A stretch of 64,000 nucleotides of DNA from Actinoallomurus iriomotensis (GTDB lineage Bacteria; Actinomycetota; Actinomycetes; Streptosporangiales; Streptosporangiaceae), in the NCBI RefSeq assembly GCF_030269445.1, contig NZ_BSTJ01000003.1:62001-126000 (forward strand). The letters run 5' to 3'. The number at the start of each line of letters is the position of its first letter. Position 1 is the stretch's first letter. Positions 15,004 through 23,311 of the stretch are shown piece by piece. The translations under genes were made by a program, and so were the position numbers. The notes under the pieces are model-generated. The model was not told the DNA's origin, did not search any database, and worked only from the letters and a program-made list of their open reading frames with translations.

Positions 15004-15076
15004 GCCCTCGTAGCTCAGGGGATAGAGCAACGGTTTCCTAAACCGTGTGCCGCAGGTTCGAATCCTGCCGGGGGCA
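15004..15076 (+). tRNA. tRNA-Arg (anticodon CCT)
   Basis: A complete 73-nt cloverleaf. The acceptor arms GCCCTCG and CGGGGGC pair with one G-T. The D-arm is GCTC/GAGC. The anticodon stem ACGGT/ACCGT encloses the loop TTCCTAA with anticodon CCT, which reads AGG. The T-arm GCAGG-TTCGAAT-CCTGC is standard. The discriminator base is A and CCA is not encoded. Such tRNA genes are common integration sites, but only this one copy of its 3' end was found. Confidence 0.97.
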
Positions 15077-15351
15077 CCTACCTGATCAAGGAAAACCTCT
15101 GGCTGACCAGCACGAACGCCGGTCGGCGGGGTTCTGCATGTGTGCAGCCGTAGGCCGCCGGAAGCAGCTCTCAGTCGCTGGTCGCGGGAGATACGCGGGA
15201 TGAACCTGGGCGGCGTTGGCCCAGGTGAACTCCTGGATCGACTGCTCCCGTCGAGCCTTGCGGGGTCGGCGTGTTGCGTGAGGCCTGATGCGGTCGGTGA
15301 GCCCTCGCCGATCTTCGTTCGATCTATGTTGCGTTTGTGCCGGCACTCCGG
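15077..15351. other. Intergenic region after tRNA-Arg
   Basis: No gene with a start and ribosome binding site was found. A minus-strand frame reads QSIQEFTWANAAQVHPAYL within a longer low-quality frame and may be decayed coding sequence. No terminator hairpin is evident after the tRNA. Confidence 0.35.
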
Positions 15352-15765
15352 TCAGTGCGCGAGCGAACCCGGCGCCGGAACCATCAACAGATAGATAGCC
15401 ACAAGAGACACGGCGATTATGACTATCGACCACAGCGGAAATGCGTTCATAAAGGCGAACTGACCGGCGATGGCAAGCAGCATGAGTGTGATTCCTGCCG
15501 TTCTCGCCCACGCTCGTCTTGCAAAAATCGAAACACCAACGAAGATCTGCAAGATCCCCACGATGATCCAGATCCAACCCCAGGCGGTGAAATCAAAGAC
15601 GAGCAGCTTGCTCGATGGGACCAGATAGAGGGTCCTCTTAGTCAAAGAGGTAAGACCATCCACTATGTTGAAGAAGCCTACCAATCCAATCAGAAAACCG
15701 GCGAATGACAACAAGCCCGATGTGATCGGTTCGCGAGAAGTGTGACCTCCGGCAATACCCGGCAT
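15352..15765 (-). CDS. DUF7144-type four-helix membrane protein
   Basis: The 137-aa protein has four hydrophobic segments: about 15-35 (FAGFLIGLVGFFNIVDG), 55-77 (TAWGWIWIIVGILQIFVG), 83-100 and 106-128. The first contains the GLVGFFNIVDGL phrase that is typical of this actinobacterial family. The ATG at 15765 has GGAGGG 6 nt upstream. A function is not known. It stands alone, transcribed toward the tRNA. Confidence 0.8.
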   Translation of the reverse strand: MPGIAGGHTSREPITSGLLSFAGFLIGLVGFFNIVDGLTSLTKRTLYLVPSSKLLVFDFTAWGWIWIIVGILQIFVGVSIFARRAWARTAGITLMLLAIAGQFAFMNAFPLWSIVIIAVSLVAIYLLMVPAPGSLAH

Positions 15766-16253
15766 GGCAGCCCTCCGGTCGACAGGCCTGTACAGCAACC
15801 CCCGTTCCCTGCCCGCTGTCCACCCTAAACGGCACCAGTCATTTGATAGCCGATTCCATGGGACGGTCTTGACACATCGAGACGATCCACGGGGCAGCCG
15901 ACCAGCGGCGCGGCCACTGCGAGGCAAGGCCGTGACGCCGTTCGAACATCGCTCGGCAGCTGGGCGCCGTGTCAGATGCTCCGACCCGATATTCCGTGAG
16001 TCCGGTTGGTTCGCTTAGTGTCCCGACGGGCCTTTCCGCCCCGGCCATTGACCTTGGTCGGCCCATTGAGCATCAGCCCAGCCGTAACATCCCAGAAGCC
16101 GAGGTCCGCGACGGTTGGAAGCCAGACGAACGTCCATCGTCGCGCGGTTCGCTTCATGGAGACCTCCGCACCGGTAGGACGCCCATTCAGGTCGACGGCC
16201 ACCCGCCCACCTTGCCGCTGAGCTTCAGGTTTTCCGGAACATCGATCCGGAAG
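15766..16253. other. 488-nt region with only a weak small ORF
   Basis: Apart from the doubtful 61-aa frame at 15972-16157 no gene is visible. The left part carries the promoter and leader of the DUF7144 gene on the minus strand. The base composition is lower in GC than that of neighbouring genes. Confidence 0.35.
15972..16157 (-). CDS. Doubtful 61-aa ORF
   Basis: An ATG at 16157 is preceded by GGAGG with a 5-nt spacer, which is an excellent ribosome binding site. The product starts MKRTARRWTFVWLPTVADLG, and its C-terminus is strongly basic (KVNGRGGKARRDTKRTNRTH). No domain is recognised and the basic tail looks unnatural, so this may be a decayed gene. Confidence 0.2.
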   Translation of the reverse strand: MKRTARRWTFVWLPTVADLGFWDVTAGLMLNGPTKVNGRGGKARRDTKRTNRTHGISGRSI

Positions 16254-16844
16254 CTATCGCCGTACGCGCAGTCCGGCGATGACGAGTTCGACCAGTCGGC
16301 GTGCGTCGTAGCGGGGGTCGTTGTCCGCGCCGATGCAGAGGTTCCCGACGCCGCGCATGAGTTCGTACGCGTCGACGTCCGCGCGGATCTCGCCGGCGGT
16401 GGCCGCGGCTTCGAGCAACCGGGCGCACACGGGCAGGAGGCGGTCGATGAAGTAGGCGTGCAGTGCACCGAAGCCAGGGTCGTCGGATCGCAGCACCGCG
16501 GCGAGCCCATGTTTGGTGACCAGGAAGTCGACGAACAGGTTGACCCATCGCTCCAGCGCGGCGTGCGGGGTCGCGCTGCTCTCCAGCAGGGCCGGGCCGG
16601 CCTCGGCGCAGGCCTCGACCTGGTGCCGGTAGACGGCGATGATCAGATCCGCCCGCGTCGGGAAGTGGCGATAGATCGTGGCCACCCCGACTCCCGCTCT
16701 GGCCGCGATGTCGCGCACCGGCGCTTCGACGCCCGAGGTCACGAAGACCGCCGCGGCGGCGTCGAGCAGCGTTCTCTCGTTGCGCCGGGCGTCGGACCGT
16801 TTGCGCGGGGCCGTACTCCCCGCGCCCCCGTCGCCGTCGTTCAC
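16254..16844 (-). CDS. TetR-family regulator
   Basis: This 196-aa regulator has its HTH at about residues 40-62 (VRDIAARAGVGVATIYRHFP), preceded by the helix NERTLLDAAAAVFVTSGV. The ligand domain resembles the TetR_C group found beside oxidoreductases. The GTG at 16844 was chosen because AAGGAGAGG precedes it. It is divergent from the aldo/keto reductase gene, with repeated GGAAC/GTTCC half-sites between them, so it probably represses that reductase and itself. Confidence 0.85.
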   Translation of the reverse strand: MNDGDGGAGSTAPRKRSDARRNERTLLDAAAAVFVTSGVEAPVRDIAARAGVGVATIYRHFPTRADLIIAVYRHQVEACAEAGPALLESSATPHAALERWVNLFVDFLVTKHGLAAVLRSDDPGFGALHAYFIDRLLPVCARLLEAAATAGEIRADVDAYELMRGVGNLCIGADNDPRYDARRLVELVIAGLRVRR

Positions 16845-16885
16845 CGCGCCTCTCCTTCCGTCGGAACTTGCCAAACCGAAACAGC

Positions 16886-16914
16886 GTTCCGTATCGTTTC
16901 GGAACACGGTTCCG
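16886..16914. promoter_or_regulatory. Candidate TetR operator with three half-sites
   Basis: GTTCCG at 16886-16891 and the perfect inverted repeat CGGAAC-ACG-GTTCCG at 16900-16914 lie between the divergent TetR and reductase genes. Another GGAAC sits at 16863. The arrangement suits a TetR dimer or pair of dimers. Confidence 0.55.
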
Positions 16915-16983
16915 TTTGCTCATGATGCCAGAGCAGGGGGCCGGTGCCCAAACCACGTACACCCGGATGAAGGAAACACTGTC

Positions 16984-18003
16984 ATGCAGTACCGCACCTT
17001 GGGCCGCACCGGTGTCCAGGTCAGCTCCCTCGTGCTCGGCGCGATGAACTTCGGCAGGATCGGACGCACCACCCAGGACGAGGCCACCGCCATCGTCGAC
17101 GCCGCCCTCGAGGCGGGGATCAACCTCATCGACACCGCCGACATGTACGGCAACGGCGAGTCGGAGGAGATGGTCGGCCGGGCCATCGCGGGGCGCCGTG
17201 AGGACATCGTGCTGGCCACGAAGGCGAACATGCCGATGGGCGACGAGCGCAACCACCAGGGCAGTTCACGCCGCTGGCTCGTCACCGCGCTGGACGACAG
17301 CCTGCGTCGCCTCGGCGTCGACCACGTCGACCTCTACCAGATCCACCGGTGGGACCCGACGACCAGCGACGAGGAGACGCTGTCGGCCCTGACCGACCTG
17401 CGGCGCGCGGGCAAGATCCGCTACTTCGGCTCCTCGACGTTCCCCGCGTATCGCATCGTGCAGGCCCAGTGGGCCGCCCGGGAGAACCACCTGGGCCGGT
17501 ACGTCACCGAGCAGCCGAGCTACTCGATCCTGCAGCGCGGGATCGAGGCGCACGTACTGCCCGTCACCGAGCAGTACGGACTCGGGGTGCTGGCGTGGAG
17601 CCCGTTGGCCTCGGGCTGGCTGTCGGGCGCGATCCGCGAGGGCCGGGAGATCACCACCAACCGCTCGGCGTTCATGCCGCAGCGCTTCGACCTCTCCGTC
17701 CCGGCCAACCGTGCCCGGCTCGACGCGGTCGAGCGGCTGGCGAAGATCGCCGACGAGGCCGGTCTGACGATGATCCAGCTCGCGCTCGGTTTCGTGACCG
17801 CGCACCCGGCCGTGACCAGCGCGATCATCGGCCCCCGCACGCTGGATCATCTGCGTTCCCAGCTCGCCGCCGCGGACACGGTGCTCTCCCCCGACGTTCT
17901 GGACGCCGTCGACGAGATCGTCGCACCCGGCGTCGACCTCGCCCCGGAGGAGAAGATCGACACTCCGCCCGCCCTGCTCGACCCGTCGCTGCGCCGCCGC
18001 TGA
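16984..18003 (+). CDS. Aldo/keto reductase
   Basis: A full-length 339-aa AKR. It starts MQYRTLGRTGVQVSSLVLGA, and the catalytic tetrad positions are visible: Asp and Tyr in NLIDTADMYGNGESE, Lys in VLATKANMPMG and His in QIHRWDP. The C-terminal NADPH-binding loop includes AIIGPRTLDHL. These enzymes reduce aldehydes or ketones, and the substrate is unknown. The ATG at 16984 has AAGGAAA upstream. Regulation by the divergent TetR protein is likely. A 40-bp palindromic terminator follows. Confidence 0.9.
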   Translation: MQYRTLGRTGVQVSSLVLGAMNFGRIGRTTQDEATAIVDAALEAGINLIDTADMYGNGESEEMVGRAIAGRREDIVLATKANMPMGDERNHQGSSRRWLVTALDDSLRRLGVDHVDLYQIHRWDPTTSDEETLSALTDLRRAGKIRYFGSSTFPAYRIVQAQWAARENHLGRYVTEQPSYSILQRGIEAHVLPVTEQYGLGVLAWSPLASGWLSGAIREGREITTNRSAFMPQRFDLSVPANRARLDAVERLAKIADEAGLTMIQLALGFVTAHPAVTSAIIGPRTLDHLRSQLAAADTVLSPDVLDAVDEIVAPGVDLAPEEKIDTPPALLDPSLRRR

Positions 18004-18014
18004 TCGGCCTGCGC

Positions 18015-18054
18015 CGGAACCTCCCGGACCCGACGTCGGGTCCGGGAGGTTCCG
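18015..18054. terminator. Perfect 40-bp palindrome, bidirectional terminator
   Basis: Two 20-nt arms meet without a loop: CGGAACCTCCCGGACCCGAC followed directly by its exact complement. It lies between the convergent stop codons of the reductase (18003) and the VKOR gene (18063) and could end both transcripts. Confidence 0.8.
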
Positions 18055-18062
18055 CCGTCTCG

Positions 18063-18698
18063 CTACGGCAGAGTGCGCCAGTAGTACCAGAACCGGTTGA
18101 GGATCAGCAGTGCGATGAGCACGTACCAGGCCAGCGGCACCACCCAGTGGTAACGGGCGACCACCCGTGCCGCCGGTCGCCACGATCCCGGGACCGGTAT
18201 CACCCCGCGCCGGACGTTGTGCAGCGTGACGTACCAGAACAGCGGGATCGTCGCGGTCCACACCACCATGCAGTACGGGCACAGCGCGCCGATGTGGTAG
18301 AGCGTCTGGTCGATGAGCCAGTGCACGAACACGACTCCGAACAGGACGCCCGCCTGGAGCCCGAGCCAGAACCAGCGACGGAAGGCCGCGCCGGCGAGCA
18401 GGGCGGCACCGACGACGATCACGGCGGAGAAGCCCGCGATGCCGAGGAACGGGTTGGGGAAGCCGAAGGCGGCTGCCTGCGGCGTGCGCATCACCGAGCC
18501 ACAGCTGATGATCGGGTTGATGTTGCAGCTCGGCCGGTAGTTCGGGTTCTCCAGGAGACGGATCTTCTCCAGGGTGAGGACGGCCGAGGCGGCCAGGCCC
18601 AGCGCTCCGGCGAGCAGCAGCGACCAGGCCAGCGGGCCGCTCCCGGACACCGCCCGCGGACGCGTGGCCGCCGAGAGGGTGGACGTCGACGTGGTCAT
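18063..18698 (-). CDS. Vitamin K epoxide reductase (VKOR) homologue
   Basis: A 211-aa membrane protein with about five hydrophobic segments. The loop cysteines lie in SCNINPIISCGSVM (C58 and C66), and the quinone-linked active-site pair is C140-C143 in GALCPYCMVVW. Bacterial VKOR reoxidises DsbA-like proteins and passes electrons to quinones. Its start overlaps the end of the DsbA-like gene by 4 nt, which fits a partner pair for disulfide formation in exported proteins. Confidence 0.9.
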   Translation of the reverse strand: MTTSTSTLSAATRPRAVSGSGPLAWSLLLAGALGLAASAVLTLEKIRLLENPNYRPSCNINPIISCGSVMRTPQAAAFGFPNPFLGIAGFSAVIVVGAALLAGAAFRRWFWLGLQAGVLFGVVFVHWLIDQTLYHIGALCPYCMVVWTATIPLFWYVTLHNVRRGVIPVPGSWRPAARVVARYHWVVPLAWYVLIALLILNRFWYYWRTLP

Positions 18699-19507
18699 GA
18701 CCGCTGCGAACGGCCGGAGACGGACTGCTGGACGAGCGCGGTGTACCGCGCCGGCGCGATCGGGTTCCCCGCGCCGTCGAGTACGGCCAGCGGCCGGCCG
18801 TTCAGCTTCAGCGTCGGGGTGCCGTCGACTCCGCTGCGGTTGAAGGCGTCACTGACCTTGTGCGCCCAGCCCGCGTAGGTGCGGTCCTTGACGGCCTGGA
18901 CGAAGGCGGGCGTGGTCAGGCCGGGCACCTTCGCGGCGAGGGCGAGCAGCCGGCTCTGGTCGGCGAAGCCGTCGGTCCGTTCGTCGGGCTGGCCGGCGTA
19001 CAGAACGTCGTGGAACGCCTTGAACCGCGCCGCGCCCTCGTTGAGCGCGGCACCGGCGGCCTGCAACGCCTCCGTCGAGCCGTGGCCGCCCAGGTTGCCG
19101 TCCAGGAACGTGCCCATGTGGTAATGGATCTTGTAGACGCCCGTGTCGGCGAGTCGCTGGATGGCCTTGCCGTCGGCCTTCTCCAGCTTGCCGCAGTACG
19201 GGCAGCGGAAGTCCTCCCAGACGTCCAGGGTGTCAGGCGCCGTCGCCCTGCCATAGACGATCACCGTGCCGTCGGTGCCGGAGGCGTTCGCGGGCATCGT
19301 CACCCGGCCGTCCTCGGCGCCGCCGCTCGCGGTGCCGATCGCCAGGGCCGTTCCGCCGCCCAGGAGGATCGCCGTGATGGCCGCGGCGATGCCGGCCTTG
19401 CGCCGGCGGGCGTGTGCCCGCCTCCGCCGGAGTTGTTCGGCGTGCAGGCGCGACCGCGCGGATCGGGAGCTCTTCGTCGTGTTCTTGGTGTTCTGGTTGT
19501 CGCTCAT
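18695..19507 (-). CDS. Membrane-anchored DsbA-like thiol oxidase
   Basis: The 270-aa protein has a basic N-terminus and one transmembrane segment (about 39-58, GIAAAITAILLGGGTALAIG). A thioredoxin/DsbA fold follows, with active site C102-P-Y-C105 in EDFRCPYCGKLEK, and a C-terminal DGTPTLKLNGR carrying the cis-proline. It would oxidise cysteines of exported proteins and be reoxidised by the coupled VKOR. The ATG at 19507 begins MSDNQNTKNTTK. Upstream frames lack a start with a ribosome binding site. Confidence 0.9.
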   Translation of the reverse strand: MSDNQNTKNTTKSSRSARSRLHAEQLRRRRAHARRRKAGIAAAITAILLGGGTALAIGTASGGAEDGRVTMPANASGTDGTVIVYGRATAPDTLDVWEDFRCPYCGKLEKADGKAIQRLADTGVYKIHYHMGTFLDGNLGGHGSTEALQAAGAALNEGAARFKAFHDVLYAGQPDERTDGFADQSRLLALAAKVPGLTTPAFVQAVKDRTYAGWAHKVSDAFNRSGVDGTPTLKLNGRPLAVLDGAGNPIAPARYTALVQQSVSGRSQRS

Positions 19508-19632
19508 GGCCGTCCTCGGCTCGAAGAGTGGAGAAAGGGACGCATGACCTGAGCGGGAGACCCGCGGACGGGTCCCCTCCGGAGACAGCCGGGGACGCCG
19601 TACGGCGAGGCGTACGGGGGCCGGGCGGTCTC

Positions 19633-20307
19633 TCAGCAGGCCGGAGCGAGAACCGGCGGGCCCCGTCGTGTCGAGGTACGTCGCAGCACGTGCCGGGGGC
19701 CGGGGCACGGCCGCTCCAGCGGCGGCACCCGCCACGCGGGCGGCAGCGGGTCAGGAGTGGCCGCCGTGAGCAGCGCCCACAGCACCGTCAACCCGGTCCA
19801 GCTCAGCGCCGCGGCCGCGCGCAGCACCACGAAGACGGCCGCCTCACCGCGCCGCAGCCAGGCGGCCATCACGAGCGCGACCACGGTGTGCAGCGCGAGC
19901 AGCACCAGGACCTGGCCGGCGGCCAGAGCGGCCAGTGAGTGGGAGGGAGAAACAGCGGCGGCGCCGAGCAGGCCCGGACGCACCGAGCCGCCGCCACAGA
20001 CGAGCAGCCCCGGCCAGCCGCCGGAACCCGCGCCCGGCACGGCCACGGCACACCGCTCCTGCACGGTGTTGAACAGCGCGTTCAGCGCCAGCTCGGCCGG
20101 GACCAGCATGGCCGCGATCTGGAGGAAGCGGCGCTCCGCCCCGGTCAGCAGCAGGGCCAGGAGGAAGACGGCGGCTCCGGCGACCAGCAGCGTGGTCAGC
20201 GGCAACGGCCTGCCGGTCACCACGAGACGGCCTCCGGCGGACAGCAGCACGGACAGCACGGTGAACACCACCGCACGCGCCGCCCGCAGCCCGTAACCCG
20301 CCCTCAT
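19633..20307 (-). CDS. Multi-pass membrane protein beside the DsbA-VKOR pair
   Basis: This 224-aa protein has about five hydrophobic segments (12-27, 38-55, 64-80, 125-150, 155-182). No family was recognised. Cys residues occur in QERCAVAV and LLVCGGG, and the extreme C-terminus is PVLAPAC. TACT of a CATACT hexamer lies 6 nt upstream of the ATG without a ribosome binding site, so the transcript is probably leaderless. Its position suggests a role linked to envelope redox, which is not shown. Confidence 0.65.
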   Translation of the reverse strand: MRAGYGLRAARAVVFTVLSVLLSAGGRLVVTGRPLPLTTLLVAGAAVFLLALLLTGAERRFLQIAAMLVPAELALNALFNTVQERCAVAVPGAGSGGWPGLLVCGGGSVRPGLLGAAAVSPSHSLAALAAGQVLVLLALHTVVALVMAAWLRRGEAAVFVVLRAAAALSWTGLTVLWALLTAATPDPLPPAWRVPPLERPCPGPRHVLRRTSTRRGPPVLAPAC

Positions 20308-20368
20308 GGGGCGAGTATGACATCACGGGCCGACGTCCAGAAGTCCGCGTTCCCGGAGAAAGCCGACG

Positions 20369-20824
20369 TCAGAGAGTGGCGAGCCCCACCGCGGTCTGGA
20401 TGACGACGGCGAACACGCACACGACCGCGACGTAGGCCACGATGCGCTGGTTCGGCTCCACCGCGTGAGAGGGCGGCGCCGGCGTCTTGCGGTGCGACGG
20501 CGCGCCGTCGCCGTACCTCGGGCGGAGGCGGGCCAGCGGGTTGCCCCGGCCGGGCAGGCGCCACAGGGCGTCCGTCTTGAGCTGCTGGTGACCCGCGACG
20601 TTCGTGCAGGCGAACAGGCGGCCGCGGGCGCCGTTCCGGCAGGCGTCGCCCTCGCGCGTGGCCACTCCGCACCTGGTCGGGCAGAAGCACAGCTCGTACA
20701 TGGACCAGACCAACGCAGTCAGCGCCCACAGCCTCCAGGTGCCCGCGAACAGGGCGAAGGCTCCCAGCACCGCGATTCCCGTCCACCACGCCCACTGCGC
20801 CTGGCTGCGGGTTCGTCTGGCCAT
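20369..20824 (-). CDS. Membrane protein, 151 aa, Cys-containing
   Basis: Two N-terminal hydrophobic segments (WAWWTGIAVLGAFALFAGTW and LWALTALVWSMYEL) are followed by a soluble loop with Cys residues (ELCFCPTRCGVATREGDACR, then FACTN). A C-terminal membrane helix (IVAYVAVVCVFAVVIQTAVG) ends the protein. The clustered Cys (C-x-C-x3-C) could bind metal or form disulfides. GAGGACGG precedes the ATG. No family was recognised. Confidence 0.65.
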   Translation of the reverse strand: MARRTRSQAQWAWWTGIAVLGAFALFAGTWRLWALTALVWSMYELCFCPTRCGVATREGDACRNGARGRLFACTNVAGHQQLKTDALWRLPGRGNPLARLRPRYGDGAPSHRKTPAPPSHAVEPNQRIVAYVAVVCVFAVVIQTAVGLATL

Positions 20825-21001
20825 GACCGTCCTCTGCTCGCGGTACCCGTCAGCAAAGCACCCCCGTGGCGCGGCACCACGGTCTTGGCCGGAAGAGGTG
20901 AAAAAGCCTCACATGTGGCATATGAGACAGGAGGAAACACGGTGACGGTGTATCGCCAAGGGCCGGGGTCGGCGCGGGGCCGACGCGGATGAGCGGGAAG
21001 G

Positions 21002-21559
21002 ATGGCCTTCATGCGGTGGACGGTCCACGGACGGCGGGCGATCTATGAGAGTTCGTGGATCAGTCTCGACCTGGTCGACGTCGAACTCCCGGACGGCAAG
21101 CGGTTCGAACAGCACGTCGTACGGATGGCGCGGCCCGTGGCGGCCGTCGTGATCCTGGACGGACGCGACCGCGTCCTGCTGATGTGGCGCCACCGGCACG
21201 TCACCGACACCTGGGGCTGGGAGATCCCGGCCGGGCGGATCGAGGAGGGCGAGACCCCCGAGGAGGCCGCGGTGCGCGAGGCCGAGGAGGAGACCGGCTG
21301 GCGCCCGGGGCCGCCGCGGCTGATCGTCGTCTCCCAGCCCTCCAGCGGCTCGGTCGACTCGCGTCATCACATCTTCCGCGCGGACGGCGCCGAGCACATC
21401 GGCCCGCCGACCGACATCACCGAGGCCGAGCGCATCGCCTGGGTGCCGCTCTCCAGCGTCCGCGGCCTCATCGCCGACGGGAAGATCGTGAACGGCCCGA
21501 CGCTGATCGGCCTCCTCCACGTGCTCTCCGACCCCGGGGGCGCGGCGGAAGGGACTTGA
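21002..21559 (+). CDS. Nudix hydrolase, ADP-ribose pyrophosphatase-like
   Basis: The 185-aa protein has a complete Nudix box (GRIEEGETPEEAAVREAEEE followed by TGW). The fold and the preceding EIPAGRIEEG phrase are typical of ADP-sugar pyrophosphatases. It would cleave a nucleoside diphosphate linked to another moiety, with Mg2+. GGGAAGG stands just before the first ATG. A Met three codons in is an alternative start. Confidence 0.85.
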   Translation: MAFMRWTVHGRRAIYESSWISLDLVDVELPDGKRFEQHVVRMARPVAAVVILDGRDRVLLMWRHRHVTDTWGWEIPAGRIEEGETPEEAAVREAEEETGWRPGPPRLIVVSQPSSGSVDSRHHIFRADGAEHIGPPTDITEAERIAWVPLSSVRGLIADGKIVNGPTLIGLLHVLSDPGGAAEGT

Positions 21560-21589
21560 TCGTCGCCCGGCGCGGAGGAGAATCCGCCC

Positions 21590-22102
21590 ATGCGCCCAAC
21601 GATTCGCGACATCAGGCCCGGCGACGGGGAAGGCTGCGCGCGAGCGTGGGCGGACGCCGGGCGCTACTACTCCGCGCTCGTCCCCGAGGTGATCCAGGTG
21701 CCGGAGGAGGACGGTCTCGCGGAGTGGTTCGAGGCGGCCATCCGCGAGGAACGCACGGCCGACGAACTGTGGCGGGTGGCCGAGATTCCGCCGCACGGCG
21801 TGGTGGGAATCATCGAGGCGGCGATCCTGCGGCCCGCGCCGGACGCCCACCGGCAGATCCAGCGCGATCTGTCGCGCACGCGTCTCGTGGTGAACCTCCT
21901 CGCGGTCACGGAGGATTACCGGCGCCGGGGCGTGGGCACAGCCCTGATGGAGGCAGCCGAGGAATGGGGGCGCGCGGGCGGGGCGGTGGTCGCGGTGACG
22001 GACACCAACCTCAGCAGCCCGCTCTCGGTCCCGTTCTACGAGGAGCGCATGGGTTACCGGCGGCAGGCGGTACTGCTGCGGAAGACCCTCGAGCGCGGGT
22101 GA
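21590..22102 (+). CDS. GNAT-family N-acetyltransferase
   Basis: 170 aa, with the GNAT acetyl-CoA binding motif LLAVTEDYRRRGVGTALMEAA at about 103-123 and a terminal strand pair ending FYEERMGYRRQAVLL. GGAGGAG precedes the ATG by 9 nt. It lies 30 nt after the Nudix gene and may be co-transcribed with it. Its substrate is unknown. Confidence 0.85.
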   Translation: MRPTIRDIRPGDGEGCARAWADAGRYYSALVPEVIQVPEEDGLAEWFEAAIREERTADELWRVAEIPPHGVVGIIEAAILRPAPDAHRQIQRDLSRTRLVVNLLAVTEDYRRRGVGTALMEAAEEWGRAGGAVVAVTDTNLSSPLSVPFYEERMGYRRQAVLLRKTLERG

Positions 22103-22269
22103 TCTTGTCGCCCGTGCCCGATGAATCATGATCAATATGCCTGAATCTCTCCGGCATAGCGGTCAAACCCATAGTTACGCCCCCAGGCGGCTACCTCGAA
22201 TGACAGACGCGTCACCGCCGTGGCGCGTACGGTCCATAGGAAGGCGAGCCAACCATTCGAGGAGCCTCC

Positions 22270-23238
22270 TTGGACACGGTTCAGCAACTGCACGACATCT
22301 CGGATAGCGACGTCGCGGCATGGCATGACGTCCTCGCCGCGTCGGTGGCCCGTGACCTGCCCGGCGAGCCGATGCCCACGCTCGACCACGTGCACGGCGA
22401 CCTGACCACCCCGGGTCTGGACAGCCGCGATCTGCGGTGGACCGTCCGGACCGGCGACGTGCTGACCGGGGTCGCGCGGCTCCGCCTCTTCGACGGCCCG
22501 GGGCGCGACCACCTCGGCCAGGTCACGATCGACGTCCATCCGGACCACCGGCGGCGCGGCGTCGGCTCGCGCCTGCTCGAGACCGTCGCCGAGGCCGCAC
22601 GCCGGGAGAGACGCCGCAGCCTCGTCGTCGAGGCCTCCTCCGACACTCCGGGCGCCGCGTTCCTCGAGGCCAAGGGGTTCGCCTGCGTGCTCTCCCTCAG
22701 CCTGCTCCTGCTCGACGTACGCGAGGTGACCGGCATCACGGAGATCGTGCACGCCGAGCACCCGGGCTACCACCTGACGCGCTGGCTCGGCGTCGTACCC
22801 GACGAGCTGGCCGACACGTTCGCCACCGCCAAGTCCGCCATGGGCGACATGCCCGCCGGCGACATGGACACCACGACCACCTGGGACGCCGACCGCGTCC
22901 GCGACATGGCCGAGGTCGTGGAGAAGCGCGGCGACACCCTCCTCACGGTCGGCGCCCTGCACGGCGACACGATCGCCGGCTTCACCGAGCTGGTCATCCC
23001 GGTCGGCGACGGCACCCGGGCCATCCAGTCCGACACGGCCGTGGTGCCCGAGCACCGCGGCAACGGGCTCGGCCTGTGGGTCAAGGCCGCGATGCTCGAG
23101 TGGCTGCGCGCCGAGTGGCCGGCGGTCGAGGAGATCGAGACCGACAACGCCGAGGACAACGAGCACATGCTCGCCGTCAACGAGCGGCTGGGGTTCCGTC
23201 CGCTGCGCAAGACACGGCAATACCACTACGAGCTTTGA
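22270..23238 (+). CDS. Tandem double GNAT acetyltransferase
   Basis: Two GNAT domains lie in one 322-aa chain. The first has the CoA motif IDVHPDHRRRGVGSRLLETV (about 95-114) and the second DTAVVPEHRGNGLGLWVKAA (about 256-275). Such double-GNAT proteins are common in actinomycetes, and MshD (mycothiol synthase) has the same architecture. The protein is not identified as MshD itself. The start is a TTG at 22270 preceded by GAGGAG. Both CoA loops look intact. Confidence 0.8.
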   Translation: MDTVQQLHDISDSDVAAWHDVLAASVARDLPGEPMPTLDHVHGDLTTPGLDSRDLRWTVRTGDVLTGVARLRLFDGPGRDHLGQVTIDVHPDHRRRGVGSRLLETVAEAARRERRRSLVVEASSDTPGAAFLEAKGFACVLSLSLLLLDVREVTGITEIVHAEHPGYHLTRWLGVVPDELADTFATAKSAMGDMPAGDMDTTTTWDADRVRDMAEVVEKRGDTLLTVGALHGDTIAGFTELVIPVGDGTRAIQSDTAVVPEHRGNGLGLWVKAAMLEWLRAEWPAVEEIETDNAEDNEHMLAVNERLGFRPLRKTRQYHYEL

Positions 23239-23311
23239 CGACCGCCGCCCGCACCGCGACCTTCTCCTGAGCTTGACGGTCTACAGTTACTGAGAGTTCA
23301 GGGAGGCACAG

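Noticed and set aside
15004-15076. tRNA-Arg as attachment site of the element at 1-3.9 kb
   Set aside because: The tRNA 3' end faces right and no second copy of it was found in the window, so an element to the left cannot be integrated in it in the usual way.
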